From positions 1-64,000 of the forward strand of contig DYKQ01000002.1 in the NCBI GenBank assembly GCA_020722545.1: 64,000 nt of DNA, given 5' to 3'. The stretch comes from Thiomonas intermedia (GTDB lineage Bacteria; Pseudomonadota; Gammaproteobacteria; Burkholderiales; Burkholderiaceae_C). This document shows positions 1 through 10,643 of this stretch, piece by piece (within the stretch, counting starts at the first letter, position 1; each line of letters begins with the position of its first letter). The notes under the pieces were generated by a model that was given only the letters and a program-made list of their open reading frames with translations, searched no databases and was not told the origin of the DNA. Both the position numbers and the translations under genes were made by a program.

Positions 1-39
1 CTGGTTTTCGCCACAGGCATCCTGATCGGCAGCGCGTAA
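1..39 (+). CDS. C-terminal end of an upstream gene cut by the window edge (…LVFATGILIGSA*)
   Basis: Open frame from base 1 to TAA at 37-39; hydrophobic tail. Very short, so weak. Confidence 0.3.
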   Translation: MVFATGILIGSA

Positions 40-52
40 TCACGGCGAACGT

Positions 53-1183
53 TTAGGCTCTGTCAACGCCCTTGGTCTTAATCCACGCGCCGATTTGCGG
101 CCACGCCTCGTCGAGCGTGCGCTTGCCCATGAACAGGCCCACATGTCCGCCAGGCACGATGCGCTTCTCGATCTGGCTGGCGGGCGTGCCGCAGAGGGTT
201 TCAGCGGCGAAGACTTGCTCGTGCGGCGTAATGTCGTCGCTCTCGCCAGCAAGCAGATACAGCGGGCAGGTGATGTCTTTGAGGTGCAGCGCACGGCCCT
301 GGCCGATGAACTCGCCTTTGGCCAGCAGATTGCGCCTGAACAGCTGGTCGATGACCTGCAGATACCAGCGCCCGGGCAGATTCAGCGGATTTTCATACCA
401 GCGCTCGAAGGCTTCGGTCTTGCTCAGCCAGACCGGATCGTCGATGTGTTCGTACAGGTCGATGTGCTCCTGCACATAGTGCTGCTCGGGGTGCATGTTC
501 TTCCAGCCGGCCAGCATGTATTTGCCCAGCATCAGCCCGCCGCCGCTTTCCACCAGCTCTTCATAGAAGCTCATCGGCGTTTGCTTGACCATTTTCAGCA
601 GCGGGCCGTGGCCGGCGTGGGTGTCGATGGGCGAACCCGCCAGCACCAGGCTGGCGACCTTGTCGGGAAAGCGCGCGGCCAGCATCGCCGCCATCCAGCC
701 GCCCTGACACAGGCCGACGAGGTTGACGCGGCCGCCGAGGTCGTCGATGCAGGCGAGAAAGTCGCCGAGGTATTGATCGACTTCGAGGTCTTTCATGTCC
801 GGCGTGGCGCTGTGCCAGTCGGTGAGAAACAGCGGGCCGACGCCATTGTTTTTCAAGGTCTGCATCAGGCTCTGGCCCTTGTGATAGTCGGCGATCATCG
901 AGGTATGGCCGGCATAGGGCGCATTGACCAGGGTGGGAATGCCCTTGGCGCCGGGCGCGGAGTAATCGCACAGATCGAGGGTGCGCAGCTTCAGCCGCAC
1001 CGTGTGCTCGGTGGCGAGTCTGGGTTTGATGCCGCCGTGCAGGCGCAGTTCCTCATCGAGAAACTTCACATTGCGCGCGGCCAGTTCCATGCCCGCCTCG
1101 GCCATGCTGGCGGCAAGCTGTATGGGCCAGAAAAACGGCACGTTGATATTGGGTGAGATCGGGGCGGGTTGGGGCGTGGACAT
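53..1183 (-). CDS. PhaC-like alpha/beta hydrolase (polyhydroxyalkanoate synthase/depolymerase-related)
   Basis: Long ORF with nucleophile elbow GLCQGG (PhaC-type Cys box); start chosen at MSTPQP. Confidence 0.75.
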   Translation of the reverse strand: MSTPQPAPISPNINVPFFWPIQLAASMAEAGMELAARNVKFLDEELRLHGGIKPRLATEHTVRLKLRTLDLCDYSAPGAKGIPTLVNAPYAGHTSMIADYHKGQSLMQTLKNNGVGPLFLTDWHSATPDMKDLEVDQYLGDFLACIDDLGGRVNLVGLCQGGWMAAMLAARFPDKVASLVLAGSPIDTHAGHGPLLKMVKQTPMSFYEELVESGGGLMLGKYMLAGWKNMHPEQHYVQEHIDLYEHIDDPVWLSKTEAFERWYENPLNLPGRWYLQVIDQLFRRNLLAKGEFIGQGRALHLKDITCPLYLLAGESDDITPHEQVFAAETLCGTPASQIEKRIVPGGHVGLFMGKRTLDEAWPQIGAWIKTKGVDRA

Positions 1184-1193
1184 GAGGACTCCT

Positions 1194-3581
1194 TCAGGCA
1201 ATGGAAAAACGGTGAAATAGCGGGCGCTTGAGCAGCGTGTCCAGCAACAGGGTGAAGACCACCGTGGCCAGCAGAATCACGCACACGACCAGCCAGGGCA
1301 GGGCGGCCATCAGCACGCCGAAGGCCGCCAGCAGACAAACGATGACCACGTCGCCGATGCTGGCTGCCGCCATCCAGCGCGACGGGGCGAGCGACCATAG
1401 CGGGCCGTTGCTGCGCAGCAGATAGATGCCAGCCTGATTGCCGAACACCAGGATGAGAAACACCACGGTCTGCAACTGCGCCAGGCTCAGCCCCTGCGCC
1501 TGCGCCCAGACATACATGCCAAGGGCGAACAGCAGGCTCAAGGCCGCCAGCACGATGGACGCGCCCATGAGTCGGCGCACATGCCAGTGCTGCGGCTGGG
1601 GCGATGGGTGGACGCGGTCGGTGGCGATGCTCATGGTGGCGAAGTCGTTGGCGAACAGCATCAGCACGATGAGCAGCGGCGAGATGACGAAATGCCCGGT
1701 CAGCAGCAGGCCGAAAGTGAGGAACACCACGATTTCCAGCGTGCGCAGCACCTTGTTGAGGGTGTAGGTGAGCATGCGCCGGTGCACCTGCCGCCCGGCG
1801 CGCACCACGGTGAGCACCCCGCCCAGCCCCGGGTCGGTGAGCACCACCCCGGCGGCCGCCTTGGCCACGTCGGTGGCGCTGGCCACGGCGATGCCCATCT
1901 CGGCCTGGCGCAGCGCCGGCGCGTCGTTGACACCATCGCCGGTCATGCCGGTGACATGCCCGGCCTTTTGCAGCGCGGCGACGATGTGGTGCTTGTCCTC
2001 GGGTAGCACGCGCGCGTAGAGATCGCACTGCGAGGGGTCGAGCGCCACGTCTTTCTGAATGTGGCACACGCGGGTGCCAAGGCCCAGATCGCCGCCGACG
2101 GCGCGCGCGGTTTCTTCGGCATCTCCGGTGGCCATGCACACGCGCACGCCGAGCTGCGCGATCTGGGTGATGAGGTTGGCAGCGTCTGCCCGGGGTGGAT
2201 CGGACAAGCCCACCACGCCGAGCAACTGCAGCGCATCATTCGCGCCCGCCGCCACCGCGAGCACGCGCGCGCCGCTGGCGGCGAGCTGTTTCTCCGCCGC
2301 ATCCAGCGCAGCCTGCTGCGCAGCGTCGAGATGACACAGCGGACCAATGACCGTGGCGGCGCCCTTCATCGCGCGCCAGGGCTGGCCGTCCACGGTGTAG
2401 AGCCCTTCGCTGCGCCGCGTCGCGGGGTCGAAGGGGCGAAAGGCGCTGCGCACAGGCGCATCGGCCAGCAGCCTGCGTTCGCGTGCGGGGGCAAGGAGGG
2501 CCAGATCGAGCGGATCTTGCGTGGCATCGTCGCTGGCCAGCGCGGCAGCGCGCAGCACGGCGTTTTCATCCGCGCCCTGCACGAGCGCCGTGGCGCCCGC
2601 ATAGCGCAGGCTGTTCTGCGTGAGCGTGCCCGTCTTGTCGGACACCAGCGTGTCCATCGCCGCGGCTTCCTCCACTGCGGGCAGCCGCGTGACCAGCACG
2701 CCCTGATGCGCCAGCAACTGGCTGCTCACGGCCGTCGCCAGGGTGTAGGTGGCGGGCAGCGCCACCGGCACCGAGGCCACCAGCAGCATGAGCGCGAACA
2801 CCGCCGTGTCGAGCAGGGGCAGGTGATGCCACAGCGCAAAGCCGATGACGATGGCCACGAGCACGAGGTCGAATACCACCAGCCGTTTGACGATGGCGAA
2901 GATGGTGCGCTGCATGTGGCTGGGCGCATTGGAGGTGCGCACCAGTTCGGCGGTGTGGCCGAAGAAGGTGCGTGCGCCGGTCGCGGTGACGACGCCCGTG
3001 GCTTCGCCCTGCCGCACGATGGCGCCGGTGTAGGCCGGTTTGCCGACGCCCGCATCCACCGGCAGCGATTCGCCGGTGAGCGCCGACTCATCGAGCGACA
3101 CGGCGCCATCGAGCAGCCGCAGATCGGCCGGCACGATATCGCCCGCGCGGATGTGCACCACATCGCCCGGCGCCACCTGCTCGGCGGCAATCTGCCGCCA
3201 CTGCGCGTCGCGCAGCACGCGCGCGTTGACGTGCAACTGCTTGCGCAATAGCGCCAGCGCATCCTTGGCGCGCTGTTCCTGCACGAACGCCACCACGGCG
3301 TTGAACACCAGCAGCACGGCGATGACCAGCGATTCCAGCCCGCGCCCGAGCAGCACCTGCAGCACGATGACGGCTTCGAGCATCCACGGCACCGGCGCCC
3401 AGAACTTCGCCAGCAGTTGCCGCCACGGCGCCACCGTTTGCTCGGCGATGGCATTGGGCCCAACACGGGCCAGCCGTGCGGCGGCCTCGCTCGCGCTCAG
3501 CCCCTTGCCTGGATCTGTCTCTGGCCAGTCGCCCGGCTGCACGGGCTCGGTTTCAGCTTGGGCAGGGGTCGTTGCGGCCAT
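1194..3581 (-). CDS. Plasma-membrane proton-efflux type P-type ATPase
   Basis: DKTGTLTQN phosphorylation motif, TGES, TGDGVNDAPAL; P-type IIIA-like size (795 aa). Confidence 0.88.
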   Translation of the reverse strand: MAATTPAQAETEPVQPGDWPETDPGKGLSASEAAARLARVGPNAIAEQTVAPWRQLLAKFWAPVPWMLEAVIVLQVLLGRGLESLVIAVLLVFNAVVAFVQEQRAKDALALLRKQLHVNARVLRDAQWRQIAAEQVAPGDVVHIRAGDIVPADLRLLDGAVSLDESALTGESLPVDAGVGKPAYTGAIVRQGEATGVVTATGARTFFGHTAELVRTSNAPSHMQRTIFAIVKRLVVFDLVLVAIVIGFALWHHLPLLDTAVFALMLLVASVPVALPATYTLATAVSSQLLAHQGVLVTRLPAVEEAAAMDTLVSDKTGTLTQNSLRYAGATALVQGADENAVLRAAALASDDATQDPLDLALLAPARERRLLADAPVRSAFRPFDPATRRSEGLYTVDGQPWRAMKGAATVIGPLCHLDAAQQAALDAAEKQLAASGARVLAVAAGANDALQLLGVVGLSDPPRADAANLITQIAQLGVRVCMATGDAEETARAVGGDLGLGTRVCHIQKDVALDPSQCDLYARVLPEDKHHIVAALQKAGHVTGMTGDGVNDAPALRQAEMGIAVASATDVAKAAAGVVLTDPGLGGVLTVVRAGRQVHRRMLTYTLNKVLRTLEIVVFLTFGLLLTGHFVISPLLIVLMLFANDFATMSIATDRVHPSPQPQHWHVRRLMGASIVLAALSLLFALGMYVWAQAQGLSLAQLQTVVFLILVFGNQAGIYLLRSNGPLWSLAPSRWMAAASIGDVVIVCLLAAFGVLMAALPWLVVCVILLATVVFTLLLDTLLKRPLFHRFSIA

Positions 3582-3590
3582 CGTGGGTTC

Positions 3591-5018
3591 CTATAGCTTG
3601 AAGGCGCGTGCGGCCTTGTTGATGCCTTCGCTGAGCATGGGATGCGGAAACACCGTATCGGCCAGGGCCTTGGCGCCGAGCCCTTGTTCGAGCGCCAGCG
3701 CCAGCGGGGCGATCAGTTGCGCGGCGTCCATGCCCGCGATCTGTGCGCCCAGCAGGCGGGCGTCCTGGCGATTGAACACCAGTTTGATGAAGCCTTGCGT
3801 CTCGGCATAGATCTGCGCCCGCGAGTCTTCGGCGTAGTCGTAGCGCATCACGGCCACGGCGTCGGCGCCGAGCGCCGCTTCGGCCTGCGCTGCGGTCTGT
3901 CCTGCGTGCGCCAGTTCGGGCTCGGTGAACACCGTCATGGGCACGGCGTGGAAGGGCATGCGATCCACCGCCTGCCCGCCAGCGGCGATGCAGCGCGCAG
4001 CCACCAGGCTTTGCCGCACGGCGGAATGGAACAGCATGCTGCGTCCATTGACATCACCCGGCGCCCACACCTGCGGGTTGGACGTGCGCAGGGTGTCGTC
4101 CACTTTGACATGCCCGCGCTCCATCGCCAGACCGAGGTGCTCCACGCCTTCGGGCAGCACAGCCACGCGGCCGGTGGCCATGAGTACGGCGTCGCCCTGC
4201 ATGCTGCGCTCGCCGCCGTCCTGCTTGTAGCGCACGTGATAGCCATCGCCCTCGCGCGCGATGCTCAGCACCTGCGCGGAGCGTTCGATGCGCACGCGCT
4301 GCGACAGACTGGCGTGCAGAAAAGACGCCAGCTCGGCGTCGAAACCCGGCAGGATCTGCGGCGCATATTCGAGAATGCTGCACTGGGCGCCGAGGGCCTG
4401 CAGCATCGACGCCGTCTCCACCCCGATGTAGCCGCCGCCGATGATGACAAGATGTTGCGGCAGCGGCAGATCGGCGCCGAGACGAAACAGATCGTGCGAA
4501 GTCAGTGCCAGATCGGCCCCGAGTATGGGCAGGCGCGCGGGCGCCGAGCCGGTGCCGAGTATCAATTGGCGAAAGCGGACTTCGCGCGAACCGCTGCCAT
4601 CGCCGGCATCGATGCGCACGCGATCCGGCGCGACGATCACGCCGCGCCCCTGCACGAAGGCGACGCCGCCCGCGGCGATCTCGCGCGCATGCTGCGCGTA
4701 GCGGGTGTTCTGCACGCGATCCTTGTGCGCCAGCACCGCGCCCCAGTCCACCGCGGGCTTGCCGCCGCGCAGACCGAAGCCGTCGAATTTGTCCGCCAGA
4801 CCGCGCACCAGCGCCGCCTCGCGCACGGCCTTCGAAGGCACGCAACCTTCGGCCAGACAGTCGCCGCCGAGATTGCCGATGGGATCGACCATCAGCACCG
4901 ACAGCCCGGCCTGGGCGAGAAAAAAGGCCCCTGGATAGCCAGCGCCACCGGCGCCGAGCACGAGCACATCCACGTCGTGGCTCAGGCTGGTGAGCGGGGT
5001 TAGAAATTCGAGTGCCAT
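3591..5018 (-). CDS. Dihydrolipoamide dehydrogenase-like FAD/NAD disulfide oxidoreductase
   Basis: VLGAGGAGYPGA dinucleotide fold; GGDCLAEGCVPSKA redox Cys pair; C-terminal dimerisation domain with HPMLSE. Start at MALEFL. Confidence 0.85.
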   Translation of the reverse strand: MALEFLTPLTSLSHDVDVLVLGAGGAGYPGAFFLAQAGLSVLMVDPIGNLGGDCLAEGCVPSKAVREAALVRGLADKFDGFGLRGGKPAVDWGAVLAHKDRVQNTRYAQHAREIAAGGVAFVQGRGVIVAPDRVRIDAGDGSGSREVRFRQLILGTGSAPARLPILGADLALTSHDLFRLGADLPLPQHLVIIGGGYIGVETASMLQALGAQCSILEYAPQILPGFDAELASFLHASLSQRVRIERSAQVLSIAREGDGYHVRYKQDGGERSMQGDAVLMATGRVAVLPEGVEHLGLAMERGHVKVDDTLRTSNPQVWAPGDVNGRSMLFHSAVRQSLVAARCIAAGGQAVDRMPFHAVPMTVFTEPELAHAGQTAAQAEAALGADAVAVMRYDYAEDSRAQIYAETQGFIKLVFNRQDARLLGAQIAGMDAAQLIAPLALALEQGLGAKALADTVFPHPMLSEGINKAARAFKL

Positions 5019-5079
5019 TGCATCCTCCAGACTCCATGCAGAATGCAAAGCATTGGATTGCGGCGGCGCAACATGGCGG

Positions 5080-5093
5080 TTGATGTGCATCAA
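5080..5093. promoter_or_regulatory. Perfect FNR/Anr box TTGATGTGCATCAA
   Basis: Exact match to TTGAT-N4-ATCAA, 62 bp upstream of the start codon at 5018. Confidence 0.7.
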
Positions 5094-5140
5094 TCTCGCC
5101 AGACCTGCGAATGTCAGACACGCTCCAAAATGCAACGTCG

Positions 5141-5476
5141 TTAATCGTTGCCCGGCGGCATGTTTTCAGGCTGTTCCAGGCCCAATGCGGCGCGGCGGCG
5201 CAATGCCAGCCAGGCCAGAACACAGCCAATGATCCATGCCACTGCGCGCGCGGCCAGCAGCATGCCCGGCGAAAACCCGGTCAGCGAGTCGCCACCGAAA
5301 TCCTGAACCAAATGCGGATCGACCACGCCCGAGGTCAGTGCGCTGATCAATGCGATCAGCAGCAGGCTGATGCCCCACACGACCCAGGTTCGGCTGATAA
5401 AGGCATACAGCAGGCGAAACGCCACCGCGCCAAACGCGGCAAACAACAGGCATTCGATGATCAGCACGCGCAACAT
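5141..5476 (-). CDS. Small multi-TM membrane protein
   Basis: 111-aa ORF with several hydrophobic segments, directly downstream of ABC permease genes. Confidence 0.6.
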   Translation of the reverse strand: MLRVLIIECLLFAAFGAVAFRLLYAFISRTWVVWGISLLLIALISALTSGVVDPHLVQDFGGDSLTGFSPGMLLAARAVAWIIGCVLAWLALRRRAALGLEQPENMPPGND

Positions 5477-5500
5477 GATGACGTCTCCTTGTCTTGTGGC

Positions 5501-6610
5501 TCAGTCCATGCGGTGACGGAACAGCCAGGCGGCAAACGCCATGCTGACGACGCCGATCAGCGCCAGCGGCCAGTACTGCGACAGCAGGTCGCTCACGCCA
5601 TAGCCTTCGAGATAGACCCCGCGGGTGATGATGAGGAAATACCGCATGGGGTTGATGTAGGTGAGCAACTGCACCGCCTCGGGCATATTGGCAATGGGCG
5701 TGGCAAAGCCGGAAAGAATGATGGACGGCACCAGGAACATGAACACGCCCAGCAAACCCTGCTGCTGGGTCACGGCGATGGACGAGATCATCAGCCCGAT
5801 GCCGGTGGCGGCGAGCAGGAAGAAAAACAGCCCGACTCCCAATGCCAGCACGCTGCCCACGAACGGCACCCCGAACCAGAGTATGGCGACGATGGCGATG
5901 AAGGCGGCCTCCAGCCCGCCGATGATGAACCCCGGCAAAGCCTTGCCCAGCAGGATTTCCACCGGCCGCAAAGGCGTGACCAGCAACTGATCGAAGGTGC
6001 CCATCTCGCGTTCGCGCGCCACCGACAGACCCGTAACCAGCAAGGTGACCACCAAGGTGAGCAAGGCGACGATGCCTGGAAGAATGAACCAGCGCGACAG
6101 CAGATTGGGGTTGAACCAGGAGCGAATTTCCAGCCTCGCCGGCGGGCCGCGCCAGCCGTGTTGCGCAGCCCATTGCTCATTGAAACCGAGCAGCACGCTG
6201 TTGGCGTCGTTCAGCGCCAGCGATGCAGTGTTGGAATCGCGGCCATCGACCAGCAATTGCACTTTGGCCGGCTGATGTCGCAGCAGATCGCGGGTGAAGT
6301 GCGGACCGATGTGCAGCACCAGCAGCGCATCCTTGTTGTCGATCAGCGGGGCGATCTGCGCATCGTGGGTGATGGCGGCCACCTGGCGAAAGGTGTCCGT
6401 GCCGGAAAAGCGCGCGATCAGTTCCCGCGAGGCGTAGCCCGAGTCTTCGTTGTAAACCGCATAAGGAATGTGGTTGAGGTCGAAGCTGGCGGCATAGCCG
6501 AACACCAGCAGCTGAATGAGGGGCGGGCCGATCAGAACCGCGCGGCTGGCCTTGTCGCGCAGCAGCATGAGCAGTTCCTTGATGACGAGTGCAACAACTC
6601 TGGCGAACAT
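5501..6610 (-). CDS. ABC-2 type transporter permease
   Basis: Large periplasmic loop plus 5-6 C-terminal TMs; EREMGTFDQLLVTPL motif. Confidence 0.85.
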   Translation of the reverse strand: MFARVVALVIKELLMLLRDKASRAVLIGPPLIQLLVFGYAASFDLNHIPYAVYNEDSGYASRELIARFSGTDTFRQVAAITHDAQIAPLIDNKDALLVLHIGPHFTRDLLRHQPAKVQLLVDGRDSNTASLALNDANSVLLGFNEQWAAQHGWRGPPARLEIRSWFNPNLLSRWFILPGIVALLTLVVTLLVTGLSVAREREMGTFDQLLVTPLRPVEILLGKALPGFIIGGLEAAFIAIVAILWFGVPFVGSVLALGVGLFFFLLAATGIGLMISSIAVTQQQGLLGVFMFLVPSIILSGFATPIANMPEAVQLLTYINPMRYFLIITRGVYLEGYGVSDLLSQYWPLALIGVVSMAFAAWLFRHRMD

Positions 6611-6614
6611 GTTT

Positions 6615-7730
6615 TCAGTCCAGCCTCTTGTGCGATTTGCGCCAGGCGATGCCCATGAAAATCACCCCCATCAGGGCCAGCGCGGCGCTGTTGGTCAAAA
6701 TCACCGGCCAGACATCGCCGGCCAGAAAAACCGTCTGCAGGATGGCCACGAAATAGCGGGCAGCCACCAGATGCGTGAGGAACTGCACCACCGCCGGCAT
6801 GGAGTCGATATCGAAAATGAACCCGGACAGAATGAAGGCCGGCAGAAACGTCACGATGACCGCCACCAGCGCAGCGACGAACTGGCTGTTTGCCAGAGTG
6901 GAAATGAGCAGCCCCATCGCCAGCGCCACCAGCAGGAACAGCGCCGAACACAGCACCAGCAGCCACAGGCTGCCGACCAGCGGCACGGAGAACAGCCACA
7001 CCGCCATGGCCACCGACAGCGCCATGCCGCCCATGCCGAGCACGAAGTAGGGAATGAGCTTGCCCAGCAGGATTTCCGCCATGGTCACCGGGCTGGCCAT
7101 GAGCGCTTCCATGGTGCCGCGCTCGCGTTCACGCGCGATGACCAGCGCAGTGAGCAAGGCGCCGATCAGGGTCATGATGACGGCAATCAGCCCCGGCACC
7201 AGAAAGTCGCGGCTGCGCACCGCGGGGTTGAACCAGATGCGCGGCTGCACGCTGACGGGCATGAGCAAGGGCTTGCCCTGCTGCTCCGCTTCAAGCTGCA
7301 GCCAGTTTTTCCAGACGCCTTGCAGATAACCCTCCATGATGCGGGCGTTGTTGGCGTCCACGCCGTTCATCCACACCGCCACGGGAGCGGAGCGGCCGGT
7401 GAGCGCCAGCCGGGTGAAATCGCCCCGCAGCCAGACGATGCCGTCCACCTGACGGGTCATCAGCGCATGGCGGGCGGCGGCAATGTCGGGATAGGCCTTG
7501 GGCGCGAAAAACGCCGACTGCTGCAGCCCGCCGACAAAACTGCTGGTCTGCGCGCTGGGCTGATCGACCACCACCGCCAAGGGCACGTCGCGGGCGTTGA
7601 GCGACACGCCATAGCCGAACAGCAGCAGCAACAGCACCGGCAAGACAAAAGCAATGGCGATGGCGGAGGGGTCGCGGATGATCTGCAGAGATTCCTTGCG
7701 GACCAGGCCGCGCAGGCGTTGTCGGTTCAT
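6615..7730 (-). CDS. ABC-2 type transporter permease
   Basis: Paralogous architecture; ERERGTMEALMASPV motif; 4 bp from the previous gene. Confidence 0.85.
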   Translation of the reverse strand: MNRQRLRGLVRKESLQIIRDPSAIAIAFVLPVLLLLLFGYGVSLNARDVPLAVVVDQPSAQTSSFVGGLQQSAFFAPKAYPDIAAARHALMTRQVDGIVWLRGDFTRLALTGRSAPVAVWMNGVDANNARIMEGYLQGVWKNWLQLEAEQQGKPLLMPVSVQPRIWFNPAVRSRDFLVPGLIAVIMTLIGALLTALVIARERERGTMEALMASPVTMAEILLGKLIPYFVLGMGGMALSVAMAVWLFSVPLVGSLWLLVLCSALFLLVALAMGLLISTLANSQFVAALVAVIVTFLPAFILSGFIFDIDSMPAVVQFLTHLVAARYFVAILQTVFLAGDVWPVILTNSAALALMGVIFMGIAWRKSHKRLD

Positions 7731-7743
7731 CGGCCGGGTCTCC

Positions 7744-9537
7744 TCATGCGGCGCGGCGAATCTGCGCCTCGTGCGACTGGATCAGGGCGATGAAGGCGTC
7801 TTCCATCGTCGGATCGGGCAGCGCGTCGGTGCGAATGCGCCCGCGAATCTCACGGGGCGTGCCAAAAGCCAGAATCTCGCCCAGCGACATCAGCACCAGA
7901 TGATCGCAATACTCGGCCTCGTCCATGAAGTGGGTGGTGATCATGACGGTCACCCCCGATTCGGCCAGATGGTTGATGCGCTGCCAGAACTCGCGCCGCG
8001 CCAGCGGATCGACGCCGGAGGTCGGCTCATCGAGAAACAGAATGGACGGCTCGTGCATCAACGCGCAGGCCAGCGCCAGGCGCTGCTTGTAGCCCAGCGG
8101 CAGGTCCATGGCCTCGGCATCGGCATACTCGCTCAGGTCGAACTCATCAAAGGCCCAGGCCAGCCGCTGTTTGCGCCGTGCGCCACGCAGACCATAGGCC
8201 GAGGCGAAGAAATTCAGGTTCTGCCGCGCACTGAGATTGCCGTAGAGCGCAAACTTCTGCGACACATAGCCGATGCGCTCGCGCGCGTCCGCGCGAGCCG
8301 TGCGCAGGTCGGCGCCCGCAACGCGCAGCGTGCCGGAAGACGCCGGCAGCAGGCCGCAGAGCATGCGAAAAGTCGTGCTCTTGCCCGCGCCATTGGCGCC
8401 GAGCAAACCGAAAATCTCGCCCTTCCCCACGTTGAAGCTGATGCCCTTGACCGCCTGAAACGCCCCAAAAAAGCGGCGCAGCTCCTTCACTTCGATCACG
8501 GTTGGCGCCGCTTCATCGGGCTTGGCTGCGATGGCAACAGCCGCCTCGGCCCTGGGCGCTGCCTGTGCCTGCGCGGCAGGCGTCCCCGTGCGCAACAGAC
8601 TGACGAAGGCATCCTCGAAACGCGGCTCGACGGCCTGCCAATCTTCACCGGGCTGCTGCAGGGGCAGGGTGTCCTGCAACACCACCCGCACCCCTTCGGC
8701 CTGCACCAGCGCATCGACCACTCCGGCGCGCGCATGCAGCGATTCCTGCAAAGTGCGGCGATGCCATTGCGCATGCCGCACCAGAAACACATGGCCTTTC
8801 AAGGGCGCACGAAAAGCCAGGGGCGGCTGATGCGCCAGCACATTGCCCTCATGCAGCAGCACGATGTCATCGCACTGCTCGGCCTCATCGAGATAGGCGG
8901 TGCTCACCAGCACGGCGACATTCTGGCTGCGCAACAGTTTGATGATGCTCCAGAGCTCACGCCGCGAAATGGGATCGACCCCGACGGTCGGCTCATCGAG
9001 CAGCAGCAGGCGCGGCGCGCGCAGCAGGGTGCAGGCCAGCCCCAGCTTTTGCTTCATGCCGCCGGAAAGCGCCCCCGCCCGTCGATGCGAAAACGGGCCG
9101 AGCGCGGTGAGTTTGAGCAACTCGTCGAAGCGCTGTTGCCGCTCGGTGGCTTTCAAGCCCTGCAGATCGGCATAGAGGTCGAGATTTTCCTGGACGGTGA
9201 GATCTTCATAAAGACCGAAGCGCTGCGGCATGTAGCCGATCATCTGCTGAATGGCCGAGGCTGACTGCCGCACGTCCAAGCCCAGCACCCGCACCTCTCC
9301 AGAACTGGGCAGCAGCAAGGCGGCGGCAAGACGGATCAGGGTGGTCTTGCCCGCGCCGTCCGGCCCGAGCAGGCCGGTGATGCACCCCTGCTGAATGCGC
9401 ACATCGACGCCCTTGAGCGCATCGATCACACTGCTGCCCTGCCTGAACTGCTTATGTACCGCCGCCAATTCAAGCGCCACATCAGCTGGTATTTCAGCCG
9501 ACTGTTTCTGAGGCGTTGTCTCAGTTTTGGCAGACAT
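7744..9537 (-). CDS. ABC transporter with two fused ATPase domains
   Basis: Two Walker A sites (GPDGAGKTT, GANGAGKST) and two Walker B/LLLDEPT-type motifs. Confidence 0.9.
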   Translation of the reverse strand: MSAKTETTPQKQSAEIPADVALELAAVHKQFRQGSSVIDALKGVDVRIQQGCITGLLGPDGAGKTTLIRLAAALLLPSSGEVRVLGLDVRQSASAIQQMIGYMPQRFGLYEDLTVQENLDLYADLQGLKATERQQRFDELLKLTALGPFSHRRAGALSGGMKQKLGLACTLLRAPRLLLLDEPTVGVDPISRRELWSIIKLLRSQNVAVLVSTAYLDEAEQCDDIVLLHEGNVLAHQPPLAFRAPLKGHVFLVRHAQWHRRTLQESLHARAGVVDALVQAEGVRVVLQDTLPLQQPGEDWQAVEPRFEDAFVSLLRTGTPAAQAQAAPRAEAAVAIAAKPDEAAPTVIEVKELRRFFGAFQAVKGISFNVGKGEIFGLLGANGAGKSTTFRMLCGLLPASSGTLRVAGADLRTARADARERIGYVSQKFALYGNLSARQNLNFFASAYGLRGARRKQRLAWAFDEFDLSEYADAEAMDLPLGYKQRLALACALMHEPSILFLDEPTSGVDPLARREFWQRINHLAESGVTVMITTHFMDEAEYCDHLVLMSLGEILAFGTPREIRGRIRTDALPDPTMEDAFIALIQSHEAQIRRAA

Positions 9538-10558
9538 GCTCGGGAACCGATTGCGGCGCGTTGTTCAACAAAGGCACCTGCACGGTAACCGGCATGCCCA
9601 GGCGCAGTTTCTGATCGGGATTGCAGGCATACACCCGCACCCGATACACCAGTTGCGCACGCAACTCGGTGGTCTGAACCGACTTGGGCGTGAACTCCGC
9701 CGTGGGGGAGATATTGCCGATCCAGCCCTTGAACGGCTGGCCGGGAAAGCTGTCGCTCAGAATGTCGGCGCGCATGCCCGGCGCGATTTTGCCCAGATCT
9801 GTTTCCGGCACATAGGCGCGCACCCAGACCGGGTTGTTCACCGCGATAGTCATCACCGGAGTTTGCGGTGAGGCCATGTCGCCCACTTCCAGAATGCGGT
9901 TTTCCACCACCCCATTCTCGGGCGAATGCAGCACCGCATCGGTCAGTTGGCGCCGGGCCAGCGCGAGCGCAGATTCATCGGCCTTGACCATCGCCTCAGC
10001 CGCGGCGATGTCTTCCTTGCGCGGGCCTTGCAGCGCCAGGCTCAGCGCCTGGCGCGCGCGCTGCACGCCGGCGGCTGCCGTGTCGAGCTGCTGGGTGACG
10101 TTGTCCAGACTTTGCCGGGGCAGGAAACCCGATTCCACCAGCGTCTTTTGCCGCGCATAAGTGGCCTTGGCGTTGGCCTGCGCGGCCAGCGCCGCGTCCA
10201 CCCCGGCGCGCGCCTCGGCAATTTCCTGCGGACGGCTGCCCGCCTTGAGCTTGGCCAGCACACTCTGCTGCGCGAGCAATGCCGCCTGCGCACGGTTGAC
10301 CGCATCCTGGTAGCGCACCGCGTCGATGCGGGCCACCACCTGGCCCTTGCGCACGGCATCGCCTTCCTGCACCAGCAGTTCAGACACCCGCCCGGCATCG
10401 TTGAACGCGAGCTGCACCTGCCGAATGTCGATATTGCCGTAGAGAGTGAGCGTGTTCGCAACCGGTTTCTCCCTCTGGCTCCACCAGTAAGCCCCGCCGA
10501 CTGCGAGCACGACGATGAGCAACACCACGACGATGAAGGGCCGTTTTTTGTTTTTCAT
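9521..10558 (-). CDS. HlyD/EmrA-like membrane fusion protein
   Basis: N-terminal TM, coiled coil, beta-barrel; overlaps the ABC ATPase gene. Start uncertain (10558, 10618 or 10645). Confidence 0.85.
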   Translation of the reverse strand: MKNKKRPFIVVVLLIVVLAVGGAYWWSQREKPVANTLTLYGNIDIRQVQLAFNDAGRVSELLVQEGDAVRKGQVVARIDAVRYQDAVNRAQAALLAQQSVLAKLKAGSRPQEIAEARAGVDAALAAQANAKATYARQKTLVESGFLPRQSLDNVTQQLDTAAAGVQRARQALSLALQGPRKEDIAAAEAMVKADESALALARRQLTDAVLHSPENGVVENRILEVGDMASPQTPVMTIAVNNPVWVRAYVPETDLGKIAPGMRADILSDSFPGQPFKGWIGNISPTAEFTPKSVQTTELRAQLVYRVRVYACNPDQKLRLGMPVTVQVPLLNNAPQSVPEHVCQN

Positions 10559-10643
10559 GGGAGTGCGAATGCCTGGGTTGAAGCTGGGTTGAGACGGGCG
10601 AGCGGACTGTTTTTTCATTGTCGCGCCAGCTTGCCGCGCGGCC

